A stretch of 28,407 nt of DNA from a virus. Where the stretch lies: positions 1 to 28,407 of the IMG/VR virus record IMGVR_UViG_3300013111_000231. The stretch is one strand, 5' to 3'. The position numbers and the translations under genes were made by a program. Under the pieces are notes generated by a model. The model made no database searches. It worked only from the letters and a program-made list of their open reading frames with translations, and was not told the DNA's origin. Below, one piece after another: positions 16,400-23,938 of the stretch (its first letter is position 1; each line of letters opens with the position of its first letter).

Positions 16400-18963
16400 T
16401 GGGACGTCAATATAAGGTGACAGACGGCACAACAACCGTCGATATGATCAGTACCAGCGACCCCGGGATCATGGCCGTCAGGGGCGGTTTGGGGCCGGTG
16501 CGCGGGCGTAATGACATTGCGATAATCAATCAACAGATTGCCGGCCTAAAAGTGCACCCAACGATCGAAACATATCGCCTGAATATTCATGGCACTAGTC
16601 ATAATAATGCCGCCTCGCAAGTGCAGGATTTGTTCAAGTTGTTGCGCAAAGCACGTGAATACAACGATCCACGCACACCGAACCAAGAAGATCCGGTATA
16701 TATTATTTCGCAAACCACAGAAGAAAGCGGTACCCGCTATGCGCTGGTATATGGTATGCCTGACTGGCTGGCACAAGATTTGTACCGCGTACCCTTCGAG
16801 GCCGAGAACCATCTGGAAGAGTTCGAAATCACTATTATTCGTGAGCGCTATTGGCGAGATACGATCCCCGAAACTCTACCGACTAGTCTGACTATTGGTA
16901 ATAAGCCCATGAATGATGCCGTCTATGCCGATTTAGACGCTGGCGCAGCCGAAACAGGCAATTATGATCTGATATTTAGGAAAACGGCGGCGGCGCTCAA
17001 GGGCGATTATGGTGCCGAGGTTACTATCAATGGATCTGATAGCGCGGTATTGCGGTTTGAGTTTCCAGATGATTTGACTACATGCTCTGTGCAATTTGAA
17101 TTTGATCCTAATACAGTCGATATGAATGATACGGCCAGCTTTAGGATTTGCTTTGGGTCCGAATCGGATAACACCGCAGTATGGCGATTATATTTAGTTT
17201 ATACAACCGCCGATGGCTATCGTTTGAAGTTAGAAACCTACAACGACGCTGATGCTGTCGATTCGACCAATACGGTTGATATTACAGACGAAGCACACAC
17301 AATAAAGCTTGAATGGGTGCGCTCAACAGGTGCTGGTAATGATGATGGTACCACCGATTTATATATCGATGGTGTTGCAGAAGTCCAACAAACCGGCATT
17401 GATAATGATACTGTCGCGCTAGACGAGTATTGGATTGGTGTTCATGGCTACAGCGGAACTGTCACTGGCGGGACGATTTTCTTTGACGATATAAAGTTTG
17501 CCGATTCCATAGATGAGGATTGGCATTTCACGATTGATTTTGAGGACGCCAAATATGTACCGGTGGCTAATCACTACCAAAAGACACAAATAACCCATGT
17601 CTTCAACTACGATGACAGCCTGACGGCTTTCTCTCAGAATTTGGTCAGTCAACACGACGCTACACTATTCGAGGTCAGTGGAAGCACACCGGCATTAAGC
17701 GATATTGTGTACATCGGTTCAGAAGAAGGCCCAATTTTTGCGGCCTATGCCGAATTAGCAACGGCGCAGGTTTCCGATGCTACTGTGAAGTTACAATACT
17801 ACAATGGATCCTGGACAGATTTGGATGCCGGCTTTGATTGGAAGCTCGAAAATGGCCTGGCATTTATGACGACCAATAATAATGCATCTGATTGGGCTAC
17901 GGTAGCTATCAATGGCGTCACCGCCCATTGGTTACGACTCATTATTACATCGTTCACCAGCTGGACTACTTCGCCTGTGCTCAATCGAGCTATTTATGCT
18001 GTGCATGGTAATTACTTGGAGATCCATTCGGACCGTATTGCTGGCGATGTCGATCCCCTGGCTATGTTGCGCTATTCGATGCAGGATAGCAAACAGGATA
18101 CGGTTGGCTGGATGGCCTGCGGTCTGAAATCACGCGGACTGGATAGCTTTGAGAGTATTGTCAATGCCGGCGGCGACAATCCAGACGGCTGGACAATCAC
18201 CGCAGGCACCGATACATCGGGCCAGGCTGAAGACCAGGCACCTAGCAATGCTGTAATGCAATGTACATTTGCCACTGCAACACTAGAAACCAGGGTTACA
18301 TTTGCGTATGATGGCGGTACCAACCCAGATTACAGGGGTGCATATCGTGTATTCTTGCGCGCCAAACAAGTTGGGGGCAGCGCCGGAGATGTCACCATTC
18401 GCATGGATTACAAACTACAGTCTACCATTCAGGGCGAGGAAATAGATATGGCGCTAGTCGGCGAAGAGGTTGAATTGATAGATTGTGGCCGCTACGAGAT
18501 TTTACCCATGGATATCGTCGGGAGCGAGGACGATGAAGTCATTGAATTTGACTTTATCCTAAAAGCCAAGTCCGGCAACGGCAGCACTCCCAATCTTGAA
18601 GTATATGACATTGTTTTATTGCCAGTAGATGAATGGTCGGTAATTGCACGCCATGCTGGGCTAGATGGACAATTATTAACCGTGAATCGGGGCATCCAGA
18701 TTGATAGCGGCGTATTGAGAAAGGGCGCCATCTATGTGCGCGCTAACACGCCATGGACAGCAGATAATTGGGCGCGTCCGCTTGTTACCTGGCAGCTGGA
18801 GGGCGATTTGCCAAGATTGCCGGTAGGTAAAAGAGCGCGTTTGTATTTCTTGTTTGCAAGTTACGATTCGGTGGGTGATTTTTACGAATCGGGTGCTGGC
18901 CTTGGCGGAATAATGGAGCTATACACTGTTGAGCAATGGGAGCTATTGAGGGGTGCAGCTTGA
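16399..18963 (+). CDS. Distal tail protein with LamG-like domain
   Basis: An 854-residue protein directly after the tape measure. Residues 1-155 look like a tail-tip platform domain (VRGGLGPVRGRNDIAII ... ITIIRERYWRDTIPE). Residues about 190-365 resemble a laminin-G/concanavalin-like sandwich, with FRICFGSESDNTAVWRLYL, HTIKLEWVRSTG, DLYIDGV and FFDDIKFAD in the expected order. A second beta domain follows (about 400-520), then another jelly-roll-like part. Such domains often bind sugars, so the protein may act in host surface recognition. Coupled TAATG start. A Dit-like role is inferred from position. Confidence 0.75.
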   Translation: MGRQYKVTDGTTTVDMISTSDPGIMAVRGGLGPVRGRNDIAIINQQIAGLKVHPTIETYRLNIHGTSHNNAASQVQDLFKLLRKAREYNDPRTPNQEDPVYIISQTTEESGTRYALVYGMPDWLAQDLYRVPFEAENHLEEFEITIIRERYWRDTIPETLPTSLTIGNKPMNDAVYADLDAGAAETGNYDLIFRKTAAALKGDYGAEVTINGSDSAVLRFEFPDDLTTCSVQFEFDPNTVDMNDTASFRICFGSESDNTAVWRLYLVYTTADGYRLKLETYNDADAVDSTNTVDITDEAHTIKLEWVRSTGAGNDDGTTDLYIDGVAEVQQTGIDNDTVALDEYWIGVHGYSGTVTGGTIFFDDIKFADSIDEDWHFTIDFEDAKYVPVANHYQKTQITHVFNYDDSLTAFSQNLVSQHDATLFEVSGSTPALSDIVYIGSEEGPIFAAYAELATAQVSDATVKLQYYNGSWTDLDAGFDWKLENGLAFMTTNNNASDWATVAINGVTAHWLRLIITSFTSWTTSPVLNRAIYAVHGNYLEIHSDRIAGDVDPLAMLRYSMQDSKQDTVGWMACGLKSRGLDSFESIVNAGGDNPDGWTITAGTDTSGQAEDQAPSNAVMQCTFATATLETRVTFAYDGGTNPDYRGAYRVFLRAKQVGGSAGDVTIRMDYKLQSTIQGEEIDMALVGEEVELIDCGRYEILPMDIVGSEDDEVIEFDFILKAKSGNGSTPNLEVYDIVLLPVDEWSVIARHAGLDGQLLTVNRGIQIDSGVLRKGAIYVRANTPWTADNWARPLVTWQLEGDLPRLPVGKRARLYFLFASYDSVGDFYESGAGLGGIMELYTVEQWELLRGAA

Positions 18964-20168
18964 TAGGATCAATTGTATTACAACGTAATCCAGTAATAAC
19001 TGTTGGCAAAAATATCGAGCGTAGCTTCGCGCGAGGTCAATGGAGTAATTATCGTCACGAAATACGCGCCATGGGCGGCTATTGGTCATGTCATTTTACA
19101 ATCTCTGGAACTGTCGAGGAATTACGATACCTATTGCGGGCTGGGCTTGGGGCGCATGTGCAAACCTTCTCCATTGATGGCATCAAAGCCTGGGAAGGAT
19201 TTGTCAATAGTTTTACGCTCAACTTTTATGATACTCGTTTGCGTTATTCACTAGACAGTATGGCCAATCGCTCTTGGGCGCGTTACTTATCTGTTGCCGG
19301 ATCAGAAGATGTCGGCGCAACGGCCCAGGATTATGACGCTGAACAAGTGGCGCGGCTCGAGGTTGAGCTGTCTGGCGGCGGGTCATTTAGCAGATCAACC
19401 AAGCAGAATGAAACTGATTCGCAGGCAAAATACGGCATTAAGGAGCACGTTCTGAGCGGCGGCGTATTAGGGAGTGCTGTTGCTGATGATTTGGCACAGA
19501 ACTATATAAACAATTATGCCTTTCCCAGACCGACAATTGAATTTGCCGGCCAAAACACAGACCCGCGTATTGCAACATTAGAGTTTGAATGTCTAGGATA
19601 TTTCCACACTCTTTATTGGCGACGCTATAATCAAACTGCATCGGCAGGCAATGAAAATGCCAGTGTTCAGATTGACGCGGTTATTACTGATGTGGGCCAA
19701 TTTATAAATAGTACAGATGTAACTACTAATACATTACAAGTGCCCAAAGAGCATGATATTGATCGTAAGGCAGCAGATATTATTTTAGATGTAACCAGGC
19801 TGGGTGACAGTTCTAATAATCGCTTTTTAGTTGGTGTATATGACGATCGTAAGCTGATTTACGAGCAGCAGGGCGACACCACAGGAAGCGTTGATTATCA
19901 CCGCAGGCTAAACAACAAAACAATCTTCAATCAGGGACAAGTACCCATGTTACCAACTGCGGTGAGGCCTAATAAATGGTTGCGAGTAGAGGGTGTTTTC
20001 CCGTTCCGGGTGAGTGATTATAGCGACTTACGCAATGATCCATCTGTTGTTTTTGTTGAGGCCGTGCGGTACGACGAAACTAGAGGGCTGGAACTGATCG
20101 GGGCGAGAAATAATCTAATCGATATGATGTTAGCTAGAGCAGCGATGGCGAATGTGAGTAACTTATGA
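18960..20168 (+). CDS. Tail-tip/baseplate protein
   Basis: A 402-residue protein that I read from TTG 18960, which overlaps the previous stop (TTGA) and has GAGGGG at 18948-18953, six bases upstream. ATG 18936 has no SD at a proper distance. The N-terminal 100 residues (IVLQRNPVITVGKNIERSF ... WEGFVNSFTLNF) and the beta-rich rest suggest a tail-tip hub component. Residues from about 230 form separate beta units. No hydrolase motif. Position at the end of the tail module supports the call. Confidence 0.7.
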   Translation: MIGSIVLQRNPVITVGKNIERSFARGQWSNYRHEIRAMGGYWSCHFTISGTVEELRYLLRAGLGAHVQTFSIDGIKAWEGFVNSFTLNFYDTRLRYSLDSMANRSWARYLSVAGSEDVGATAQDYDAEQVARLEVELSGGGSFSRSTKQNETDSQAKYGIKEHVLSGGVLGSAVADDLAQNYINNYAFPRPTIEFAGQNTDPRIATLEFECLGYFHTLYWRRYNQTASAGNENASVQIDAVITDVGQFINSTDVTTNTLQVPKEHDIDRKAADIILDVTRLGDSSNNRFLVGVYDDRKLIYEQQGDTTGSVDYHRRLNNKTIFNQGQVPMLPTAVRPNKWLRVEGVFPFRVSDYSDLRNDPSVVFVEAVRYDETRGLELIGARNNLIDMMLARAAMANVSNL

Positions 20169-20479
20169 CAACCAATGAGCAAATCATAGACGAAATCAAT
20201 ACGATCAGGCGGGAAATCATCCCTCGCATTGACGATAACACCGATAGGTTGGATTACGTGCAGCCGCTAGTCGAGAACCATCAGCGGGTATTGTACGGAG
20301 ATCCACTTGACAGGAAGGATGGCGGTATGATTACTGCATTCAATTCAATGGAAGATCTGTTTAGATCGGTCAAAAATTGGGCCGGCAAACTGGTAGGTAC
20401 GTCAATTGCGGGCGTCCTGTTTTGGATAGCTCGCAATCTTTTTGAGATGTACGTGGCCTATCAGCAGATTGTGCCCTAA
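20165..20479 (+). CDS. XhlA/holin-like membrane protein
   Basis: A 104-residue protein with ATGA overlap. The first 50 residues are charged and coiled-coil-like (NEQIIDEINTIRREIIPRIDDNTDRLDYV), and one transmembrane helix lies at about 75-98 (KLVGTSIAGVLFWIARNLFEMYVAY). A soluble coiled coil followed by one membrane helix is the layout of XhlA-type lysis accessory proteins. An endolysin is not seen next to it, so a different membrane role remains possible. Confidence 0.5.
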   Translation: MTTNEQIIDEINTIRREIIPRIDDNTDRLDYVQPLVENHQRVLYGDPLDRKDGGMITAFNSMEDLFRSVKNWAGKLVGTSIAGVLFWIARNLFEMYVAYQQIVP

Positions 20480-20485
20480 TCCAAT

Positions 20486-20551
20486 ATGGATGACGATCTG
20501 ATAAATACTATTCGTAATGTCATTGGGGTTTATGACAGCCAAGACAAATAA
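20486..20551 (+). CDS. Possible 21-residue peptide
   Basis: A short frame, ATG 20486 to TAA 20549-20551, encodes MDDDLINTIRNVIGVYDSQDK. It has no clear SD and could be chance. It fills the gap between the membrane protein and the phosphoesterase. Confidence 0.15.
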   Translation: MDDDLINTIRNVIGVYDSQDK

Positions 20552-20579
20552 AATCTACCAGCGCGAGGAGTAGGGATTT

Positions 20580-21443
20580 ATGAATGCTGAAATAAAGCAA
20601 GTCAGTAGTGCAGTTACGGATATTATCTATAAATGCGGGGCTACGGCAAGCGCATCCATATATCACATGAGTGACCTACATCTGGATAGCCCATATTGTG
20701 ACCGGCGACAATTAGAGCGAGACCTGAAGGCAGCCGAGGAGTCTGGGTCAGTCGTGATGATTGCCGGCGATGTGTTTGACGCCATGCAAACGCACAACGA
20801 CCCCCGCCGCAGCCTGGAAGAACTAAAGGCGAAATACAAAGTATCTAATTATCTCGACGCCATTGTGATAGATGTAACCGAGTTCCTGGGGAAATTCAAA
20901 GTGCCCTATATCATTGGTCTGGGCAACCATGAGACAGTCATAACAAAAAAGCTGAATACCAGCCTACCAGATCGCCTGGTATTTGGAATAAACAAGGGCG
21001 GCGGTCAGGCGCTGGTCATGGGATATGAAGGCTATTTGCGGATAATATTCCGCTACAAAAAAGGTAGCGCCGGAGCCATGAAAGTGATCTATTTCCATCA
21101 TGGTAAGGGCGGCAATGCTCCAGTGACCAGGGGCGTAATTCATACCAACCGCCAGGCCGTTGCATTTAGAGATGCCGATTTGGTCCACAACGGACACAAT
21201 CACCAGGGCTATACAGTGCCGATATCGAGGGCCTGTCTATCGCAGAATGGGACGCCTTATAATGACGTAATGTGGTTCATTCGTAGCCCTGGATATAAGA
21301 GCGGTGGAATGCCTTCCGGAGAACAGTTCGGCTATGGTGTAGAGAAGCACCCCGAGCCAACGCCGATAGGCTTTGTGCGGGTGGACTATGAATATAATAA
21401 ACGAGATGGGATAAGTATTACGCCGGTTCCCAAAATAAAGTGA
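20580..21443 (+). CDS. Calcineurin-like metallophosphoesterase
   Basis: A 287-residue protein with SD GAGGAG. All metal-binding motifs of the superfamily are present: DLHLD (D32, H34), GDVFD (G63-D67), GNHE (115-118), the histidines HH (173-174) and GHNH (205-208). The likely site holds two metal ions. Substrates in the superfamily range from DNA (SbcD/Mre11-like) to nucleotides and proteins, and the sequence does not tell which. The HNHQG end and the missing C-terminal capping domain suggest a small single-domain enzyme. It sits alone between the late genes and the tRNA gene. Confidence 0.88.
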   Translation: MNAEIKQVSSAVTDIIYKCGATASASIYHMSDLHLDSPYCDRRQLERDLKAAEESGSVVMIAGDVFDAMQTHNDPRRSLEELKAKYKVSNYLDAIVIDVTEFLGKFKVPYIIGLGNHETVITKKLNTSLPDRLVFGINKGGGQALVMGYEGYLRIIFRYKKGSAGAMKVIYFHHGKGGNAPVTRGVIHTNRQAVAFRDADLVHNGHNHQGYTVPISRACLSQNGTPYNDVMWFIRSPGYKSGGMPSGEQFGYGVEKHPEPTPIGFVRVDYEYNKRDGISITPVPKIK

Positions 21444-21455
21444 CTGTGATCATGA

Positions 21456-21470
21456 TATAATATCTATAAT
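21456..21470 (+). promoter_or_regulatory. Possible promoter for the tRNA gene
   Basis: Two TATAAT boxes (21456-21461 and 21465-21470) lie just upstream of the tRNA start at 21474. A clear -35 box at 17 bases is missing, though GTGACT (21440-21445) is 19 bases from the second box. The tRNA may also be cut from a longer transcript. Confidence 0.3.
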
Positions 21471-21473
21471 CTT

Positions 21474-21546
21474 GCAGGAGTAGCTCAGCTGGTAGAGCGC
21501 CTGGTTGCCAATCAGATGGTCGCAGGTTCAATTCCTGTCTCCTGCT
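21474..21546 (+). tRNA. tRNA-Gly (GCC)
   Basis: A complete 73-base cloverleaf. The acceptor stem GCAGGAG (21474-21480) pairs fully with CTCCTGC (21539-21545), with discriminator T21546. The D stem is GCTC/GAGC. The anticodon loop TTGCCAA carries GCC at 21507-21509; the anticodon stem has one C-A mismatch and one G-T pair. The T arm is GCAGG-TTCAATT-CCTGT. No CCA is encoded. It reads GGC and GGT codons. Confidence 0.93.
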
Positions 21547-21579
21547 TTGACCTGGTATCCGCGCGGTAACGCCAGGCCA

Positions 21580-21636
21580 CCCCCTAAGCCTCTGGAGTCG
21601 CTAAGCGTCGCCAAGCTCAAATGTAGGGGGTTTTTT
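21580..21636 (+). terminator. Intrinsic terminator after the tRNA gene
   Basis: CCCCCTA (21580-21586) pairs with TAGGGGG (21624-21630) and is followed by six T bases. The 37-base loop can hold a small CGC-TAA-GCG hairpin. Upstream, CCTGG/CCAGG (21551-21576) makes another hairpin. It separates the late and early regions. Confidence 0.8.
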
Positions 21637-21699
21637 ATATCATTAAGTTACGTATTATGCGTATTTAGCGAAACAAACTACCAATATTTTATTTGGGTA

Positions 21700-21728
21700 T
21701 TGACAAACTATAGACAGCACTATATAAT
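21700..21728 (+). promoter_or_regulatory. Consensus sigma-70 early promoter
   Basis: A perfect TTGACA (21700-21705) and TATAAT (21723-21728) with the ideal 17-base spacer. It drives the early/accessory operon starting at 21760. Three ACTA-type direct repeats (AACTA 21706, CACTA 21718, CACTA 21731) overlap the promoter and may be an operator for the ribbon-helix-helix protein encoded next. Confidence 0.9.
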
Positions 21729-21759
21729 AACACTACAAACGAAATGAGGCGATGAAACT

Positions 21760-22002
21760 ATGTCACATCTTACTACCGTTCAAATCTCCAAAGTCTACCG
21801 AGACAAGCTAAAGCAGGTTGCTAAGAGAGAAAAGCGATCAATGACCTCGCAGCTTGAGTATTGGATTGATGACGCTCTTGCTAAGACCTCTCTGCATTCG
21901 GACTGCCTGTATTGTGATGGCCAGTTAGGAAATACTACCAGCGGCCCCGAGTGCAACAAGTGCGGACGCCCGCATCCAGCTATGAGTAGGGCAAATCAAT
22001 GA
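21760..22002 (+). CDS. Ribbon-helix-helix protein with C-terminal zinc ribbon
   Basis: An 80-residue protein and the first gene of the early operon. Residues 5-42 fit the ribbon-helix-helix (Arc/CopG) fold: a short strand TVQIS, then the helices YRDKLKQVAKREK and TSQLEYWIDDALAK. Residues 49-68 have two CxxC pairs (CLYC and CNKC) that should bind one zinc ion. RHH proteins form dimers that bind DNA with the strand. The position after a consensus promoter with repeats points to self-regulation or control of the early operon. SD GAGG lies ten bases upstream of the start, a little long. Confidence 0.8.
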   Translation: MSHLTTVQISKVYRDKLKQVAKREKRSMTSQLEYWIDDALAKTSLHSDCLYCDGQLGNTTSGPECNKCGRPHPAMSRANQ

Positions 22003-22205
22003 GCATTATTATCATCAATAAGAACGGCATTATGACTGTCTGCGGTGCAATGGGTCTGGGCAAATTGTCAGATCATCCCCATGCGCCGAAACTGATCATT
22101 GCTGATCCGATAGCCAAAAGCAAGGCGCCTTCCATGAAGAATGCCAATGCCATCGATTGGGATGTATTCAGCCAGCACGACGCGGACACAGAGAGCACTA
22201 CTTAG
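21999..22205 (+). CDS. Small unknown early protein
   Basis: A 68-residue protein that starts on an ATGA overlap with the RHH gene. It begins with a strongly hydrophobic strand (SIIIINKNGIMTVCGAMG) and continues with polar, His/Asp/Lys-rich residues. It has no known motif, no full membrane helix and one Cys. Translation is probably coupled to the upstream regulator. Confidence 0.5.
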   Translation: MSIIIINKNGIMTVCGAMGLGKLSDHPHAPKLIIADPIAKSKAPSMKNANAIDWDVFSQHDADTESTT

Positions 22206-22212
22206 TGGATTG

Positions 22213-22284
22213 CTGCCCCGCTGCTGGGCCGCCTGGGCACAGGGCAGATAAAAACTTAGTGTATGAAAGGAGATTCTCCTTCAT
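22213..22284 (+). other. Two-hairpin leader before the 32-residue membrane peptide
   Basis: CTGCCC (22213-22218) pairs with GGGCAG (22242-22247) around a GC-rich loop. A second hairpin, 22263-22284, has the arms ATGAAAGGAG and CTCCTTCAT (nine pairs, one bulged A, three-base loop). It lies in the 115-base gap before the gene at 22321 and hides an SD-like AAGGAG. No gene is visible in this gap. Confidence 0.45.
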
Positions 22285-22320
22285 TCGGGTTACAGGCGGC
22301 AAATCTAAAGGAGAAATGGA

Positions 22321-22419
22321 ATGGACAAACTGATTGAGTACCTACCGCTTATTATTGTAGTAATCATCGTCTTTGGCTGGAATGTGAAGGCTTTGTATTT
22401 CAGCAATGGCGATAAATGA
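22321..22419 (+). CDS. 32-residue single-pass membrane peptide
   Basis: The frame starts at ATG 22321 with a good SD (AAAGGAG, 22307-22313) and encodes MDKLIEYLPLIIVVIIVFGW followed by a polar tail (NVKALYFSNGDK). Residues 8-20 or so form one hydrophobic helix, probably in the inner membrane. The stop overlaps an ATGA start of the next frame. Small membrane peptides of phages often act in superinfection exclusion or host takeover; which applies here is unknown. Confidence 0.65.
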   Translation: MDKLIEYLPLIIVVIIVFGWNVKALYFSNGDK

Positions 22420-22451
22420 AGTTGAATTCATGCACCAGAGGAGGAATAATT

Positions 22452-22976
22452 ATGAAAGATCTGTTCTATGAAGTCGAAAGAGATTATCAAAAGATGGTAG
22501 CCAGAGCTAAAAGACTAAGAGCACGAGCGAAATTTGTTCTCGGCAATTTGCCAGAGTTACCGGAGGGCATTACTTTGCGCTCGTCTTATGCTCCGGTATA
22601 TGCTCGAGGATGGAAGTCGGATGAATTTAATATAACTGCTTTAGAAAATCCGAAATATGTCATGGTTGAAATCGAGGTCGAGGATGATGCTTTTGTATTA
22701 ACTTCGAAAACCGAAAACCGCGAATTACTTGCTGAAGTTATGGCTATTTTCAAATGTATCTTGTCGGATGCTCAGCCAAGTGCAAAATCTCAAGCTATTC
22801 TGTTTGATGATTATACCTGGGAGCCTGAGACTATTTATTATGGTTTAGGCGAGATGGGCGGCTATAAGGTAGTCATTAAATTATTTGCACCTTGGTCTCC
22901 ACCAGGTTGTAAAATCGAGAAAATCACGAGCAAAAAGAAAGAGTATCAATTAGTTTGCGGGCAGAGTGAACAATGA
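22452..22976 (+). CDS. Unknown early protein
   Basis: A 174-residue protein. ATG 22452 is chosen because the near-perfect SD AGAGGAGG (22437-22444) lies seven bases before it, although an in-frame ATG at 22416 overlaps the previous stop. The N-terminus is a basic coiled coil (FYEVERDYQKMVARAKRLRARAKFV), followed by an alpha/beta region (YVMVEIEVEDDAFVL, YKVVIKLFAPW). I do not recognise a family. Confidence 0.6.
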   Translation: MKDLFYEVERDYQKMVARAKRLRARAKFVLGNLPELPEGITLRSSYAPVYARGWKSDEFNITALENPKYVMVEIEVEDDAFVLTSKTENRELLAEVMAIFKCILSDAQPSAKSQAILFDDYTWEPETIYYGLGEMGGYKVVIKLFAPWSPPGCKIEKITSKKKEYQLVCGQSEQ

Positions 22977-23236
22977 AATATAACCAAGATGCGATAGTTG
23001 AGGGCTTGCTTTCGGCGATGTTCGTATTAGGCGAGATCGACCTTGTCAACACGATCGAAGCTGATTGTCTGGCCGACCAGATGGGCGAGAATGCCCCTGA
23101 CTGGCTGTTGCTGATCGCCGGTGCTAATCTGGAGGATCCCGAAGCGGTAGCCAAAGAGGCCGCTAAGTGGTTCGTGGTTTGGTGGCTGGAAGAGAACGAC
23201 CCCGGACTTTTGAAAGAGGTCAACCATGAAAAATGA
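22973..23236 (+). CDS. Unknown small acidic protein
   Basis: An 87-residue acidic helical protein in an ATGA-coupled series. It includes LLSAMFVLGEIDLVNTIEADCLADQ and a Trp-rich helix near the end (AAKWFVVWWLEENDP). No motif is recognised. It overlaps the prepilin-like gene by 11 bases, so the two are probably co-translated. Confidence 0.55.
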   Translation: MKYNQDAIVEGLLSAMFVLGEIDLVNTIEADCLADQMGENAPDWLLLIAGANLEDPEAVAKEAAKWFVVWWLEENDPGLLKEVNHEK

Positions 23237-23636
23237 GCGCGGACACGGAATGATCGAATACATGGCCGTGCCAATACTGGCACTTTTGGCCTTGTTATTG
23301 GTTTTGTCAGTGATTGGGCCGGTATTAGGCGAGAAAATAACCGATACTATTCAGCATTACAACCTGGATAACTCGCACGCAGTGCAGAAGCACGGTTCGC
23401 AAGCTGTGGCCGTACGACTTGCACATAATAAATGTGGTGCTGACTTCGAGTTCTATCACGAAGATTGGGACCGCACAGCATGTGTGATTGAGTTTGACGA
23501 TGAGAAGGGCAGCCGCTGGGGCGTGCGCATCTTGGATGGTGAGAACGAGCGCACTGCGTTTATCCAGCGAGCCGGTCGCAGCTGGGAAGAGTTTGTCAAG
23601 TACATGCAGCGACGTGGCTATGAGCTGGTAAAATAA
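23226..23636 (+). CDS. Flp-type prepilin-like protein with soluble C-terminal domain
   Basis: The 136-residue protein begins MKNERGHGMIEYMAVPILA and then a hydrophobic helix to residue about 34. This matches a type IVb (Flp) prepilin signal: a short basic leader ending in Gly6, then +1 to +4, Glu11 at +5 and Tyr12 at +6 (G/xxxxEY), followed by the transmembrane helix. The rest (about 45-136) is soluble, with DFEFYHEDWDRTACVIEFDDEKGSRW and a helical end. A host prepilin peptidase would cut after Gly6 if recognised. No pilus assembly genes lie nearby, so it may mimic or block host pili. Confidence 0.65.
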   Translation: MKNERGHGMIEYMAVPILALLALLLVLSVIGPVLGEKITDTIQHYNLDNSHAVQKHGSQAVAVRLAHNKCGADFEFYHEDWDRTACVIEFDDEKGSRWGVRILDGENERTAFIQRAGRSWEEFVKYMQRRGYELVK

Positions 23637-23639
23637 AAA

Positions 23640-23660
23640 CGTCCCCGAAGGGACGCCTTT
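23640..23660 (+). terminator. Short hairpin, possible bidirectional terminator
   Basis: CGTCCC (23640-23645), loop CGAA, and GGGACG (23650-23655) form a tight stem. On the + strand only CCTTTG follows; on the - strand the stem is followed by TTTTTATTTT, a better T-run. It may weakly end + strand transcripts and strongly end antisense ones. Confidence 0.5.
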
Positions 23661-23680
23661 GTGATAAGGAGAAGTATAGC

Positions 23681-23938
23681 ATGGTTTATAATGGATGGAC
23701 ACCCCCGATTGATCCAATTGTAAAGGTCCGAAATAGGCTAATCAATCTGATTGGCGACGATGCTTTTGCCGAATGGGCTGAGACATTGCCGGACGTCGTT
23801 GTAAATGACGATGAAGCCTACGAGTCGATGATCCGCTATAAAATTAGCGAGATCGAAAGCGCTCAGGCTGAGGCCTCAGCAGGAATTGACCATTATTCAG
23901 AGCAGATGCAATTTACCCAAGAGCTACGGCACGGGTAA
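23681..23938 (+). CDS. Unknown small early protein
   Basis: An 85-residue acidic helical protein with SD AAGGAG. It contains IVKVRNRLINLIGDDAFAEWAETLPDVV and a C-terminal helix rich in Glu, Ala and Gln. No motif is recognised. It precedes the RecT-like gene by 11 bases, so it may belong to the recombination operon. Confidence 0.55.
   Translation: MVYNGWTPPIDPIVKVRNRLINLIGDDAFAEWAETLPDVVVNDDEAYESMIRYKISEIESAQAEASAGIDHYSEQMQFTQELRHG

Noticed and set aside
21505-21747. An 80-codon frame starting inside the tRNA-Gly gene
   Set aside because: It runs through the tRNA, the terminator and the early promoter and is not a plausible protein.
22263-22337. A 24-codon frame in the leader before the membrane peptide
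   Set aside because: No SD; its start forms one arm of a hairpin, and it overlaps the better gene at 22321.
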